In this document: piece by piece, positions 24,920 through 33,861 of the stretch
Layout: each line of letters starts with the position of its first letter
Position numbering within the stretch: position 1 is the stretch's first letter
Origin: an uncultured Eubacterium sp.
Lineage (GTDB): Bacteria > Bacillota > Clostridia > Lachnospirales > Lachnospiraceae
Direction: 5' to 3'
Length of the DNA stretch: 41,068 nucleotides
NCBI GenBank assembly: GCA_910586045.1
Contig: CAJUIH010000017.1
Coordinates: 1 to 41,068, forward strand
The notes under the pieces: model-generated
Database searches by the model: none
Told to the model about the DNA's origin: nothing
The model's input: only the letters and a program-made list of their open reading frames with translations
Program-made: the position numbers and the translations under genes

Positions 24920-26410
24920 TTATTTTACCGTATGCTGGTTTTCTTTTATACAGCAATCTAGTAGTTCCACTCCTTGTACAATCTGTTCTTTGGATAAATT
25001 TCCAAATCCAAGCAGCAGCACCGGGTACTGTGCCTTTTTTTCCTGTCCTGTGATGTAGCATCGGTTCATTCCTGTGATGCGCAGGCCTCTTTTTTCTGCC
25101 TTTCGAATCATCTCTTCTTCGGACAAATCACCGCGCACTTCAACCGCGATATGCAGTCCGGCGTAATCCCCGTATATTTTGTGTACCCATGGTTTGGCTT
25201 TCAGCATCTGCAGTAAGGTATCGTGCTTTGCTTTGTATACGCCGCGCATTTTATTTAAATGCCGCTCAAAATGGCCCTCTTCCATAAAACGGCAGACGGT
25301 CATCTGCTGTATTTTGGATACGGTTGAGGCATAGAACCCGCACGATGCATGGTAATTACGGACAAGATGCATCGGAAGCACCAAGTAGCTGATCCGGATC
25401 GACGGCATGATGCTGTTGGAAAATGTGCCCATATAAATCACCCGCTCTTCCTGCGCCATTCCCTGCAGGGATGGAATTGGTTTGCCTTTGTAGCGAAATT
25501 CGCTGTCATGGTCGTCCTCGATCACATAGCGGGACGGATACTGCGCGGCCCAGGAAAGAAGCTGCAGCCTGCGTCCTAACGGCATTACACAGCCCAGCGG
25601 AAACTGGTGGGACGGCATGACATACGCCAAGGCGGCGTCTGTCTGCGAAAGCTCATCGACCCGCATCCCGTCCGCGTCCATCGCGACTGCCCGTACCTGA
25701 TACCCTATTTTGCAAAATGTATGGTATGCCTGCAGATACGTCGGGCTTTCCATCGCCGCCACACGCGGCTTCCCAAGGATCTGCGCAAGAAGCTGCAGCA
25801 GATATTCATTTCCCGCCCCAATGACCAGTTGTTCCGGTACGCAGCGGACGCCTCTGGCCCGGTACAGATAGGCGGCAATCGTCCTGCGCAGTTCATATTC
25901 CCCCTGCGGATCCCCGGCCTGCAGCAGCGTACCCCGTGCTTCCAGCTCCAACAGCGTCTCTTTCGAGCACTTGCACCACGCGTTATACGCAAAACTGTCC
26001 GCATCCACCTGGCCCGGCAGAAAATGGAACGGAAGCCCTCCGCCAGAGGATACGCCGCCAGACTGCGTACCGCCGCCGGCCGCGCTGCCGCCTGCCTGCC
26101 CCGCAGGCAGGCCATGTTTGTGACGACGCGCACTGCCGCTGTCTGTAAAATGATACAGCGCCGTGATATCACATACATAATAGCCGCTGCCCCTTTTGGC
26201 GGTTAAATATCCCTCGCTGACAAGCTGGGCATATGCGGCGTCTACCGTGCTTCTGCTGATCTGCAAATCCGCCGCCAGACCACGCGCAGACGGCAGCCTT
26301 TCCCCGCGGGAAAGCCTGCCGTCGACGATGTCTTGTTTTACCGATTCATAGATTTGTTCGTAGAAAGCGGTCTTCCCGCCGGCATTTAGGTGAATCAACA
26401 GTTCATTCAC
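24920..26410 (-). CDS. MocR/PdxR-type GntR regulator with aminotransferase-like domain
   Basis: 496 residues starting at GTG 26408-26410, which follows the DUF2225 stop codon directly and has GGAGG 11 bases upstream. The GntR winged helix spans about 12-80 (YEQIYESVKQDIVDGRL, LPSARGLAADLQISRSTVDAAYAQL). A glycine/serine-rich linker (about 100-126) leads to an aminotransferase class I domain with MESPTYLQAYHTF, VIEDDHDSEFRY and YMGTFSNSIMPSIRISYLVLP. At the place where family members usually carry the PLP-binding lysine (GTFSK) this protein has N332. It probably senses something other than covalently bound PLP. No vitamin B6 gene is adjacent. Confidence 0.9.
   Translation of the reverse strand: MNELLIHLNAGGKTAFYEQIYESVKQDIVDGRLSRGERLPSARGLAADLQISRSTVDAAYAQLVSEGYLTAKRGSGYYVCDITALYHFTDSGSARRHKHGLPAGQAGGSAAGGGTQSGGVSSGGGLPFHFLPGQVDADSFAYNAWCKCSKETLLELEARGTLLQAGDPQGEYELRRTIAAYLYRARGVRCVPEQLVIGAGNEYLLQLLAQILGKPRVAAMESPTYLQAYHTFCKIGYQVRAVAMDADGMRVDELSQTDAALAYVMPSHQFPLGCVMPLGRRLQLLSWAAQYPSRYVIEDDHDSEFRYKGKPIPSLQGMAQEERVIYMGTFSNSIMPSIRISYLVLPMHLVRNYHASCGFYASTVSKIQQMTVCRFMEEGHFERHLNKMRGVYKAKHDTLLQMLKAKPWVHKIYGDYAGLHIAVEVRGDLSEEEMIRKAEKRGLRITGMNRCYITGQEKKAQYPVLLLGFGNLSKEQIVQGVELLDCCIKENQHTVK
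26090..26112. repeat. Perfect 10-bp GC palindrome inside the mocR linker
   Basis: 26090-26099 and 26103-26112 are exact reverse complements (GCCTGCCTGC and its complement) with a 3-base centre. It lies in the codons for the glycine-rich linker of the MocR-like protein. Confidence 0.75.
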
Positions 26411-27190
26411 TTATTCCGCCGCCTCCTCATCCGCTTTTTTCGCCGCGTTGATCTCGTCTTTGAGTGTCAGTGCCTTATCTTTTAACTTCGCGCTGATCCC
26501 CCTTGCCTGCACGACATTGCCACAGCATTTAAGCGCCGTATCGTATTCTTTAAAACGCACGCTCATGACTGCCATCAGATAATCATACGTCGAAGAATCC
26601 AGTCCACAGATTGGAAAATCCTCTTTGGCCGCCGCCTGGAGCAGTCCGTCGTATGCCTGCCGGTAATAACGCTCTTCTTTCGCCCGGATCTGCTGCAGCG
26701 TTTCCGGCGCGAACGATTTCGGATCCGCCTGCGCCTCTTCCAGCCAGCCGCGCAGCAGCCACGCTGTCTGCAGGCAGAGGTAAGACTGCTCGCTGATCGC
26801 AAGCTCCATCGTCATCGCACATAAAATAGCCAGTTCATACTGCCCGACCGCCGTTTCATAGGATATGACAGGATTGCTCTGTACATCTAACGGCGTGCGC
26901 GGCATAAAATTTGACGTAATTTTTTCACGCAGCCTTTTCTGGTGAATGCGGTTTAACGATTCAAAATTTTTAGAAAGCGCGGCGTATCCGCACTGCGGAC
27001 ACATCGTAACGCCATATTTCAGGGAATCGATATGCTGGAACCTCGGCCTTAAATCATTGTCAGGCTCTTTTCTGCGCAGCTTGCTGTTCATCACCCGTAC
27101 ATCCTGGATGTCGTTTCCGCAGTTTGTACACTGCAATTTTTTTACAAATAGATATTTTCTTTCTTCCTGTTCATCATATAATACTGACAT
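26411..27190 (-). CDS. DUF2225 family protein
   Basis: 259 residues. It has two CxxC pairs in the N-terminal third (LQCTNCGNDIQDVRV and TMCPQCGYAALSKNF), probably one zinc site, and a C-terminal helical region with TPR-like periodicity (AWLLRGWLEEAQ, YDTALKCCGNVVQARGI, LKDKALTLKDEINAAKK). This matches DUF2225, a family common in Clostridia with no assigned function. GAGGGT precedes the ATG. It ends one base before the GTG of the mocR-like gene, so the two are translationally coupled. It follows glnS by 66 bases. Confidence 0.85.
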   Translation of the reverse strand: MSVLYDEQEERKYLFVKKLQCTNCGNDIQDVRVMNSKLRRKEPDNDLRPRFQHIDSLKYGVTMCPQCGYAALSKNFESLNRIHQKRLREKITSNFMPRTPLDVQSNPVISYETAVGQYELAILCAMTMELAISEQSYLCLQTAWLLRGWLEEAQADPKSFAPETLQQIRAKEERYYRQAYDGLLQAAAKEDFPICGLDSSTYDYLMAVMSVRFKEYDTALKCCGNVVQARGISAKLKDKALTLKDEINAAKKADEEAAE

Positions 27191-27256
27191 TTCTTACCCT
27201 CTACTTTCTTTATCAACACCCCGGATCCCATCAAAAACAAGCCAAACGGTATGTGA

Positions 27257-28930
27257 TCACCCCTGCGCTGCCGGCAGCTTAAAGGAACTTTTCAGTGAAA
27301 CGATCCGGTTAAATACCGGATGCTCCCTGGTCGAATCTTTTGCGTCTACACAGAAAAAACCGTTTCGGACAAACTGAAAGCTGTCATACGCTTTCGCGTC
27401 CGCGAGTGGCCGCTCAATATAACAGGTTTTTTTTATCAGGGAATTTGGATTCAGGTTCAGGCTGCCGTCTTCTTTGTTGTATACACCCTTTTCTTCATCC
27501 ACCAGATTCTCAAACAAGCGTACTTCCGCCCGGACTGCGTACGGCGCCGCTACCCAGTGGATCGTCCCTTTGACCTTTCTGCCATCCGGACTGTTTCCGC
27601 CCTTGGAAGCCGGGTCGTACGTACAGTGGATGACGGTCACTTTCCCATCCGCATCCTTTTCATAACTCGTACAGGTAATAAAGTAAGCCTGCATCAGGCG
27701 CACTTCATTTCCCGGGAACAGGCGGAAATATTTCTTCGGCGGCTCTTCCATAAAATCCGCGCCGTCGATATACAGTTCCCGGCAAAACGGCACCGTCCGC
27801 ACGCCGAGCGCCGGATTTTCCATATTATTTTCTACGGTAAGGTTTTCGACCTGTCCCTGCGGATAGTTGTCGATGACCACCTTAACCGGGTCAATCGCCG
27901 CCATCACGCGTGCCCGCTTTAATTTCAGATCTTCCCTGATACAGTACTCCAACATTGCCATTTCCGCCGTACTGTGCGCCTTGGATACCCCGCACAACTG
28001 GATAAACTTCTGGATCGACTCCGGCGTATAGCCGCGCCGCCTAAGGCCCGACACCGATACTAAGCGAGGGTCGTCCCATCCGTCTACAATTCCGTCCTCA
28101 ACCAGCTTTTTGATATACCGTTTTCCGGTCACAACATTGTTTAAATATAATTTGGCAAACTCAATCTGGCGCGGCGGATGCGGATACGCAAGCGCCTGTA
28201 CGACCCAGTCATATAACGGCCTGTGATCTTCAAATTCCAATGTGCAAAGCGAATGGGTAATACCCTCAATCGCATCCTCAATCGGATGCGCGAAATCATA
28301 CATCGGATAAATACACCATGTATCGCCCGTGTTGTGGTGAGTGATATGCGCCACACGATAAATAACCGGATCCCGCATATTCATATTTCCGGACGCCATA
28401 TCGATTTTCGCGCGCAGTACTTTTTCACCGTCCGCATACACGCCGTCTTTCATCTGTGCAAACAGCTTTAGGTTTTCTTCGATACTGCGGCCGCGGCTCG
28501 GGTCGTCCCGCCCGGGCTCTGTTAAGGTACCGCGGTATGCACGGATCTGGTCCGCATTCAAATCCGAAACATAGGCCAGCCCCTTTTGAATCAGCGTAAC
28601 CGCCGCTTCGTACATCTGCTCAAAATAATCCGAAGCATAAAATAGCTGGTCTCCCCAATCCGCGCCAAGCCAGCGGATATCCTCTTTGATGGATTCCACA
28701 AATTCGATTCGTTCTTTTGTCGGGTTTGTATCGTCAAAGCGCATATGAAACGTCCCGCCGTACTGCTTTGCAATCCCATAATTTAACAATATGGACTTTG
28801 CATGGCCAATGTGCAGGTAACCGTTCGGTTCCGGCGGAAACCGGGTACAAACCGTATCATACACACCTTCTGCAAGGTCTTTGTCGATTTCCATTTCAAT
28901 AAAATTTCTGGATATGTTCTCATTCTCCAT
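27257..28930 (-). CDS. glnS: Glutaminyl-tRNA synthetase
   Basis: 557 residues. The class I HIGH motif is in FPPEPNGYLHIGHAKSI (HIGH at 40-43), followed by MRFDDTNPTKE. The KMSKS-equivalent is VTGKRYIKKLV, followed by DGWDDPRLVSVSGLRRRGYTPE, which is specific to GlnRS. Two anticodon-binding beta-barrels fill the C-terminal part. It charges tRNA-Gln directly. Many Clostridia use the GatCAB transamidation route instead, but GlnRS is common in Lachnospiraceae. GGGAGG lies about 10 bases before the ATG, after a structured leader. Confidence 0.97.
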   Translation of the reverse strand: MENENISRNFIEMEIDKDLAEGVYDTVCTRFPPEPNGYLHIGHAKSILLNYGIAKQYGGTFHMRFDDTNPTKERIEFVESIKEDIRWLGADWGDQLFYASDYFEQMYEAAVTLIQKGLAYVSDLNADQIRAYRGTLTEPGRDDPSRGRSIEENLKLFAQMKDGVYADGEKVLRAKIDMASGNMNMRDPVIYRVAHITHHNTGDTWCIYPMYDFAHPIEDAIEGITHSLCTLEFEDHRPLYDWVVQALAYPHPPRQIEFAKLYLNNVVTGKRYIKKLVEDGIVDGWDDPRLVSVSGLRRRGYTPESIQKFIQLCGVSKAHSTAEMAMLEYCIREDLKLKRARVMAAIDPVKVVIDNYPQGQVENLTVENNMENPALGVRTVPFCRELYIDGADFMEEPPKKYFRLFPGNEVRLMQAYFITCTSYEKDADGKVTVIHCTYDPASKGGNSPDGRKVKGTIHWVAAPYAVRAEVRLFENLVDEEKGVYNKEDGSLNLNPNSLIKKTCYIERPLADAKAYDSFQFVRNGFFCVDAKDSTREHPVFNRIVSLKSSFKLPAAQG

Positions 28931-28945
28931 GTCCTAGCTTCCTCC

Positions 28946-29045
28946 CAAATGACGGCTGGCACACAAAAAAGCCAGCCGGTTACTCTAACGGAATACAAAA
29001 ATACCATGCAGCCGCATCCTGCGCGGCCTTTCCGTTAAATCATAC
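28946..29045 (-). promoter_or_regulatory. Structured leader of glnS
   Basis: On the minus strand the leader first forms a long hairpin TTAACGGAA/TTCCGTTA (29030-29037 with 28986-28993) with an inner GCCGC/GCGGC stem (29023-29027 with 29011-29015). A second perfect 8-bp hairpin follows (28971-28978 with 28953-28960), ending 7 bases before the GGGAGG ribosome binding site. I recognise no T-box elements or known riboswitch. It may be an unnamed leader RNA or simply a stabilising structure. Confidence 0.5.
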
Positions 29046-29049
29046 TAAC

Positions 29050-29078
29050 AGAGTAACACAGCTAGTTTTTTGCGTCAA
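29050..29078 (-). promoter_or_regulatory. Predicted promoter of glnS
   Basis: On the minus strand TTGACG (29073-29078), 17-base spacer, TACTCT (29050-29055) with a TGn extension. The weak -10 box is partly offset by the good -35 box and the TG motif. It begins only about 10 bases after the permease stop codon. Confidence 0.45.
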
Positions 29079-29088
29079 CCAGCTTTTT

Positions 29089-31002
29089 TTATAAATTGAC
29101 GATCCTGGCATTTTTTAAGTAAACCCATAGGGAAAGAAGATAACAGCAAACAAGAAATACAAAAATCACGCCTATACTTACAAATAGAATGCCCATCAGG
29201 TTTTCAAACATAACTTTCTCGAGCGCATGCACGGAAAAATAAGCCGAAACTGCCATAACCAGAAATGGCAGCGCATAAGAAGCCAACAGCTCCTTTCCGG
29301 CGGAGCGCCGCAGCGCACGGGCGGAACACCCGATTTTTTGCAGGACTGCATACCGACTTTGTTCTTCAAAGGCATCATTATATAGTTTCATAAATAAAAT
29401 ACTGCCGCTTGCCGTAATAAAGACCATAAATAAAAATACGCCGAGGGAATAAAGGATTTTCACCCATTCCATATCGCTGCCGGCATCCGGCCCGGTCACA
29501 ATGCGCGCCGTATAGTGGTCCGCGTCCTGGCTTACCAGCGCTCCAAGCGCCTCCAAAGAAGCCTTATAATTTTTGGTATCTTTGATCCGGTAATTGTAGG
29601 CATACAGTTTTTGCCCCAAAGGCTCCAGTTCCCGATAGGCCGCGTCGCTGACCAGATAAAAGGACATCATTTCCTGCAGATACCCTAAATACGGCTCATT
29701 CACCGCCTGCACCTGCAAAAACCGCTTTCCCAATAGATCTACCGGAATCCCGGACCGCTTCGTATAAAAAGACATCAGGTACATATGTTCGATTTCTACC
29801 ACTTCCCTGCTGCCCGGCTCTTTACACGCAAACTCCAAACCGGCTTCTTTGGCAAGGCGGCGAAGCTGTGAATAAGATAACAGCGTACATGTCTTACCGC
29901 CGGCGCTTACTTCGGAATCGGCAAGCGTGAGCATTTCGATTTTCGTACGGAGCGCAATGCCGTTGTCCTGTTCGATTGCCCGCACCGCCTTTTCTTCCAG
30001 ATCCGGCAGGACACTCAAAAGCTGGTACGTATACGTATTGCGGAAATGCACCATTCCCTCATAGCGCCCTTTCATGGCAAACGCGGCCGCAAGCGCCGTT
30101 ACGGAACAGGTCATCAGCACGCAGACGACCGCATATACGCGGTAATTTTTTTTCATCCGAAATACAATCTGATTGACCCATAAATTTCGCTCCCTGCAGT
30201 ATAAAAACCGTTTCCTGCGCGCAAGGGACTGAAACAGCAGCGGAAATAGTCCCCCGAACAGAAAATAAATGCCGGCAACTACCAAAATTACCGCAAGCAG
30301 GACGTTTCGCAGCACCTCCTGCCCGCCTTCTTTTACCGCCGTATAGTAGCCTGCCGCAAGCAGGCCGATGCCAAGCAGCGAACGGATGATAAGAACGGCC
30401 CTTGCCTGGCGGACATATTCATTTTGCCGCTGGGCTGACAAAAGGCTCAGTACACTGCTCCTTATAATGTTTACATATCCCCGGACTACAAAAAGCAGGT
30501 ATACCGCCAAATAAAACGCGGCCGTGACCGCAAGCGGCTGCCATGTAAACGAAAATCCAATATCTAACGAAATATCCGACATCGCAAGCAAAATCATCTG
30601 GAAAAGCCGCGTCATCAAAATGCCGAAACCCATTCCGGCCGCCAGCGTTATTATGCCCACCATGCACATTTCCAGCATATACAGCTTTGCGATTTTCTGA
30701 TTGGACAGCCCCATAAATACATAGATTCCGATTTCTTTTTTACGCCTGGCCAAAAATACATTCGTCGCGTAACCGATAAAAAATACCATAAAAAAGCCTA
30801 ATACTACCGAAAGCGCCTGAATGATCATCTCAACATATTCCTGGTTTTTCTCGCCTAAGGAAACCAACAGGTCGGAATATACCATGACCTGAAAATTCAA
30901 AAAAATCATAACCGTAAACGCCAGCGAAAGAATCATGGACACATAGTTTTTCATCCCGCTTTTCCCATTTTGCCATGCAAGCCTGCGCATTGTCATTTCC
31001 AT
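29089..31002 (-). CDS. BceB-like ABC transporter permease (FtsX domain)
   Basis: 637 residues with about ten membrane helices: one N-terminal, three by residue 160, then two pairs to about residue 310, a large outer domain (about 315-515), and three final helices. YATNVFLARRKKEIGIYVFMGLSNQKIAKLYMLE in the first FtsX-like unit and YAVLQKIGCSARALRRSAGKELLASYALPFL in the last are the conserved coupling segments. Size and layout match BceB-type permeases, which protect against bacitracin and other cell-wall-active peptides and act as sensors with their kinase. GGGGGTGA precedes the ATG. It overlaps the ATPase gene by 10 bases. Confidence 0.92.
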   Translation of the reverse strand: MEMTMRRLAWQNGKSGMKNYVSMILSLAFTVMIFLNFQVMVYSDLLVSLGEKNQEYVEMIIQALSVVLGFFMVFFIGYATNVFLARRKKEIGIYVFMGLSNQKIAKLYMLEMCMVGIITLAAGMGFGILMTRLFQMILLAMSDISLDIGFSFTWQPLAVTAAFYLAVYLLFVVRGYVNIIRSSVLSLLSAQRQNEYVRQARAVLIIRSLLGIGLLAAGYYTAVKEGGQEVLRNVLLAVILVVAGIYFLFGGLFPLLFQSLARRKRFLYCRERNLWVNQIVFRMKKNYRVYAVVCVLMTCSVTALAAAFAMKGRYEGMVHFRNTYTYQLLSVLPDLEEKAVRAIEQDNGIALRTKIEMLTLADSEVSAGGKTCTLLSYSQLRRLAKEAGLEFACKEPGSREVVEIEHMYLMSFYTKRSGIPVDLLGKRFLQVQAVNEPYLGYLQEMMSFYLVSDAAYRELEPLGQKLYAYNYRIKDTKNYKASLEALGALVSQDADHYTARIVTGPDAGSDMEWVKILYSLGVFLFMVFITASGSILFMKLYNDAFEEQSRYAVLQKIGCSARALRRSAGKELLASYALPFLVMAVSAYFSVHALEKVMFENLMGILFVSIGVIFVFLVCCYLLSLWVYLKNARIVNL

Positions 31003-31793
31003 TCACCCCCGCCCTGTCCTTCTATAATATTCCCGCTGCCCATAGATGCCTGCAGATCCATAATACGGTCATAAAATTCCTTGCGGCTGCCGCCTCTGCT
31101 GATCCGGCATTTCATGCGCCCGTCACTTAAAATATACACATCCTTTGCATACGAAGCGCTTAATGCGTCATGCGTCACCATTAAAATCGAGGCAAGCCCC
31201 TTTTCATTTACATTTTTCAGACACTCCAGCAAATCCCTGCTTGACTTGGAATCCAGCGCCCCGGTCGGCTCGTCCGCAAAAATAATTTCCGGCTCCGTAA
31301 TAAACGCCCTGCACGCGGCGCCGCGCTGCTTTTGCCCGCCGGATAGCTGAAACGGATATTTGTCCAAATGCTCCGTTAAGCCAAACGCTTTTGCAAGCCG
31401 CACCGTCTTTTCCATACAGGCCTGGCTGCCTGCGCCGCCCAGTGAAAGCGGCAGCGCGATATTATCCCGCAGCGTCATTGTATCCAGCAGGTTGTAGTCC
31501 TGAAAAATAAACCCGATCTTGTCCCTCCTTAACTGCGACAACTCCCGGTTGGAAATACGCGTAAGATCCTTGCCCCCAATGACCACGCTGCCCTGCGTCG
31601 GCTGGTCAATAGACGAAAAAATATTTAAAAGCGTCGTCTTTCCCGAACCGCTCGGGCCCATAATCGCGATAAAATCATGTTCCAGAACGGTTAAGTCAAT
31701 GCCTTTTAATACCTGTGTGCGATAACCGCGCCCGCCGTATTCTTTTGTCAAATTTTTTATTACGGCAACTGTTTTTTCATTTTTTTGATTCAT
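30993..31793 (-). CDS. BceA-like ABC transporter ATP-binding protein
   Basis: 266 residues. Walker A GPSGSGKTT, FQDYNLLDTMTLRDNIALPL, signature LSGGQKQR, Walker B EIIFADEPTGALDS and MVTHD are all present; FQDYNLLDTMT is typical of the MacB/BceA class. GGAGGGATTTGC precedes the ATG. It forms a transporter with the permease that follows, and has its own regulated promoter. Confidence 0.95.
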   Translation of the reverse strand: MNQKNEKTVAVIKNLTKEYGGRGYRTQVLKGIDLTVLEHDFIAIMGPSGSGKTTLLNIFSSIDQPTQGSVVIGGKDLTRISNRELSQLRRDKIGFIFQDYNLLDTMTLRDNIALPLSLGGAGSQACMEKTVRLAKAFGLTEHLDKYPFQLSGGQKQRGAACRAFITEPEIIFADEPTGALDSKSSRDLLECLKNVNEKGLASILMVTHDALSASYAKDVYILSDGRMKCRISRGGSRKEFYDRIMDLQASMGSGNIIEGQGGGEWK

Positions 31794-31816
31794 GCAAATC
31801 CCTCCTGACTGTTTTT

Positions 31817-31890
31817 ATTATAAGGATTTTCCCGCTAAAAATCCTTACCGCTGCCTTACATTCTAAGGAGGAATGTTACATTTTCTGTAA
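31817..31890 (-). promoter_or_regulatory. Response-regulator-dependent promoter of the bceAB-like genes
   Basis: On the minus strand a perfect TATAAT (31817-31822) has no good -35 box, as expected for an activated promoter. Just upstream are direct repeats GTAAGG-N5-GTAAGG (31854-31859 and 31843-31848), period 11, the spacing used by OmpR-family regulators. Further up is an inverted repeat TTACA-N5-TGTAA (31876-31890), similar to BceR-type sites but with one more spacer base. A perfect 10-bp dyad (31821-31830 with 31838-31847) spans the spacer. Confidence 0.65.
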
Positions 31891-31929
31891 GATACGGTGT
31901 ACTGGGCCGTCGCGCTTACATAACCCGGA

Positions 31930-33861
31930 TCAGGCGCGTTCCAGGCAAAAAACAACCCGGGCTATAAATAAATCCGCATCCGTCTCCAAATAAAAGCCGC
32001 CCGCACACGCTTCCGTAAAACTCTTCGCAATCGAAAGCCCCAGTCCGGCCCCGCCATCCGTACGGCTTTGATCCCCGCGCAGAAACCGTTGTGTAAAATC
32101 CACCCCGGCACGCAGCTCCATGCGCGAAATATTCTTTACGCTTGCCCAAGCTTTATCCCCATCCGTATGCAGCTCCACAAACACGCGGGTTCCATCCACG
32201 GAATATTGCAGCGCATTTTGCATCAGGTTTTGAAATACCCGGTACAGCCGCGCGCCGTCCGCCGCGATCAGCACCGGTTCCGTCGGGATGTCCGCTTTGA
32301 TTTGCACGGCGGCAGCCTGGATCTGTTCATCCATATCCGCCAGTGTCTGACGCAGCAGTTTTCCAAAATCCAATGTTTTTATTTCGACCGGAAGCTGCCC
32401 CGACGCCGCCTTGCTCACGGCAAATACATCCTGTACAATCGTATGCAGGCGTTCCGCCTTTTCATCCAGTATGCGGATGTAATCCCGCACATGGTCCGGC
32501 AGTTCCTCTTCCTGTTTCAAAAACGCGATATAACTGATAATCGACGTCAGCGGCGTCTTTAAATCATGCGACACATTCGCTACCAGCTCCACTTTCATGC
32601 GTTCGCTTTGCATCTGTTTTTGCACCGCCGTATGAAAGCCCTGCCGGATCTTCGAAAGGCTGTCAAACAGCGGCATAAAACTGGTTTGTTCCGCTTGTCC
32701 ATCCTGTTTGCATTCTCCATAATCCCCGCCCTGTATAGCCTGGATATAGTCTGCCAGCCCGTCAAGCGCCGCCGCTTCCCGCCTGGTGCGCCTAAGGCAG
32801 GATACGGATACCGCCGCAAATACAGCAAACACGAGACACACCGTAAGCACCGTTTCCGTCCCGTTTACCATCCTTTTGCTGTAGCATGCCATAACAAGCA
32901 GCACTGCCAAAGCCGCGGACACGCTTACCCCCGCATACAATAAAAACCGGCGCATCTGCTGGAGTGCAAACGGCTGTTTCACATCCCGTATCCTTGCTTC
33001 GCGCAGCGTCCTGCGCAAAATACCGTCCCAGATCTGTCCACGGTTTTTCATCAGGTCATTGCCAAGCACATACAGCAGCCAAAAAATCACCAGCACCAGA
33101 TCCGGATTCGCCGCCAGTACAGAAAGCAAGCTATGCATACCGTTTTTAAAACCTCCGGCCCACTCCGCTAAGTCCACCCCTGTCTGCGTACCCTCAAAAA
33201 CGGCTCCGTTTACAATCGCCTCCTGCTGGCTGTTTGTCCATACACGGGTTTCCTGCAATTGCTGCGACGGCTGTATGGTTTTTCGATCGGAACTGGCTGC
33301 GGTATCCAGACTTTCCTCCTGTTTGGCCGAAACCGCACTGTCTGCTTCCGTCTCCGCCAGCTCATACGCATCCTCCGCAGCCGCGCCAAACCCATACCAT
33401 GCCCCCGCAGACGCGGCCGCATACAAGCCCACAGCCAGCAGGATCACAACCGCCAGCTTGCATTCGATCCAGATTTTTCCGGTAATTTTCCCTATTTTTA
33501 CATCTACCGCCTGTTTTTCTTTCCAAAAAAATAACGAAATCACAAACAGTACCGCCCCTGCGGCCAGCAAAACCAATGCCGCACGCATCGTGCGCCGGCC
33601 TGCTGCGGTCTGCTGCGCGATTTCATACAACTGGCTGCCCGCGGATGCATAGCCGCCCTCCCGGTACTTTATATAGGAATACGGTACCGGTTCCCTGGCC
33701 GCCAGCATGGTCACTTCCACTTTTTTCATTTCCTCATCCACAGTAAAATTTTGATACCCGGGTACGTACCACTGGCTGTGGCCGCGGTAATAACCGTCGC
33801 CGTAAACCTCTACCTGTATCCCGTCTTTTTGCATAGATACCTTTTGCCCGTCAAAAAACAA
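31930..33861 (-). CDS. Sensor histidine kinase, C-terminal part of a frameshifted gene
   Basis: About 643 residues. It begins with the rest of an extracellular domain (DGQKVSMQKDG, VYGDGYYRGHSQWYVPGYQ), then membrane helices at about 90-110 and 130-150, a hydrophilic outer segment rich in acidic and glutamine residues (160-215), further helices to about 355, and the kinase core. H box NVSHDLKTPLTS, N box LMQNALQYS and G box GGAGLGLSIAKSF are intact. It could start at a TTG (33859-33861) with GGAAGG 8 bases upstream. More likely it is the continuation of the upstream frame, interrupted at an A6 run (33853-33858). It pairs with the response regulator upstream and the BceAB-like transporter downstream. 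Confidence 0.85.
   Translation of the reverse strand: MFFDGQKVSMQKDGIQVEVYGDGYYRGHSQWYVPGYQNFTVDEEMKKVEVTMLAAREPVPYSYIKYREGGYASAGSQLYEIAQQTAAGRRTMRAALVLLAAGAVLFVISLFFWKEKQAVDVKIGKITGKIWIECKLAVVILLAVGLYAAASAGAWYGFGAAAEDAYELAETEADSAVSAKQEESLDTAASSDRKTIQPSQQLQETRVWTNSQQEAIVNGAVFEGTQTGVDLAEWAGGFKNGMHSLLSVLAANPDLVLVIFWLLYVLGNDLMKNRGQIWDGILRRTLREARIRDVKQPFALQQMRRFLLYAGVSVSAALAVLLVMACYSKRMVNGTETVLTVCLVFAVFAAVSVSCLRRTRREAAALDGLADYIQAIQGGDYGECKQDGQAEQTSFMPLFDSLSKIRQGFHTAVQKQMQSERMKVELVANVSHDLKTPLTSIISYIAFLKQEEELPDHVRDYIRILDEKAERLHTIVQDVFAVSKAASGQLPVEIKTLDFGKLLRQTLADMDEQIQAAAVQIKADIPTEPVLIAADGARLYRVFQNLMQNALQYSVDGTRVFVELHTDGDKAWASVKNISRMELRAGVDFTQRFLRGDQSRTDGGAGLGLSIAKSFTEACAGGFYLETDADLFIARVVFCLERA

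Noticed and set aside
28931..29088. T-box riboswitch upstream of glnS
   Set aside because: No T-box consensus (GGTGG..ACCGCG type), no antiterminator/terminator pair, and the leader is too short.
29059..29090. Plus-strand terminator (AGCTAGTT/AACCAGCT followed by T7)
   Set aside because: No plus-strand gene ends here; the stem has a mismatch and the region is the glnS promoter on the other strand.
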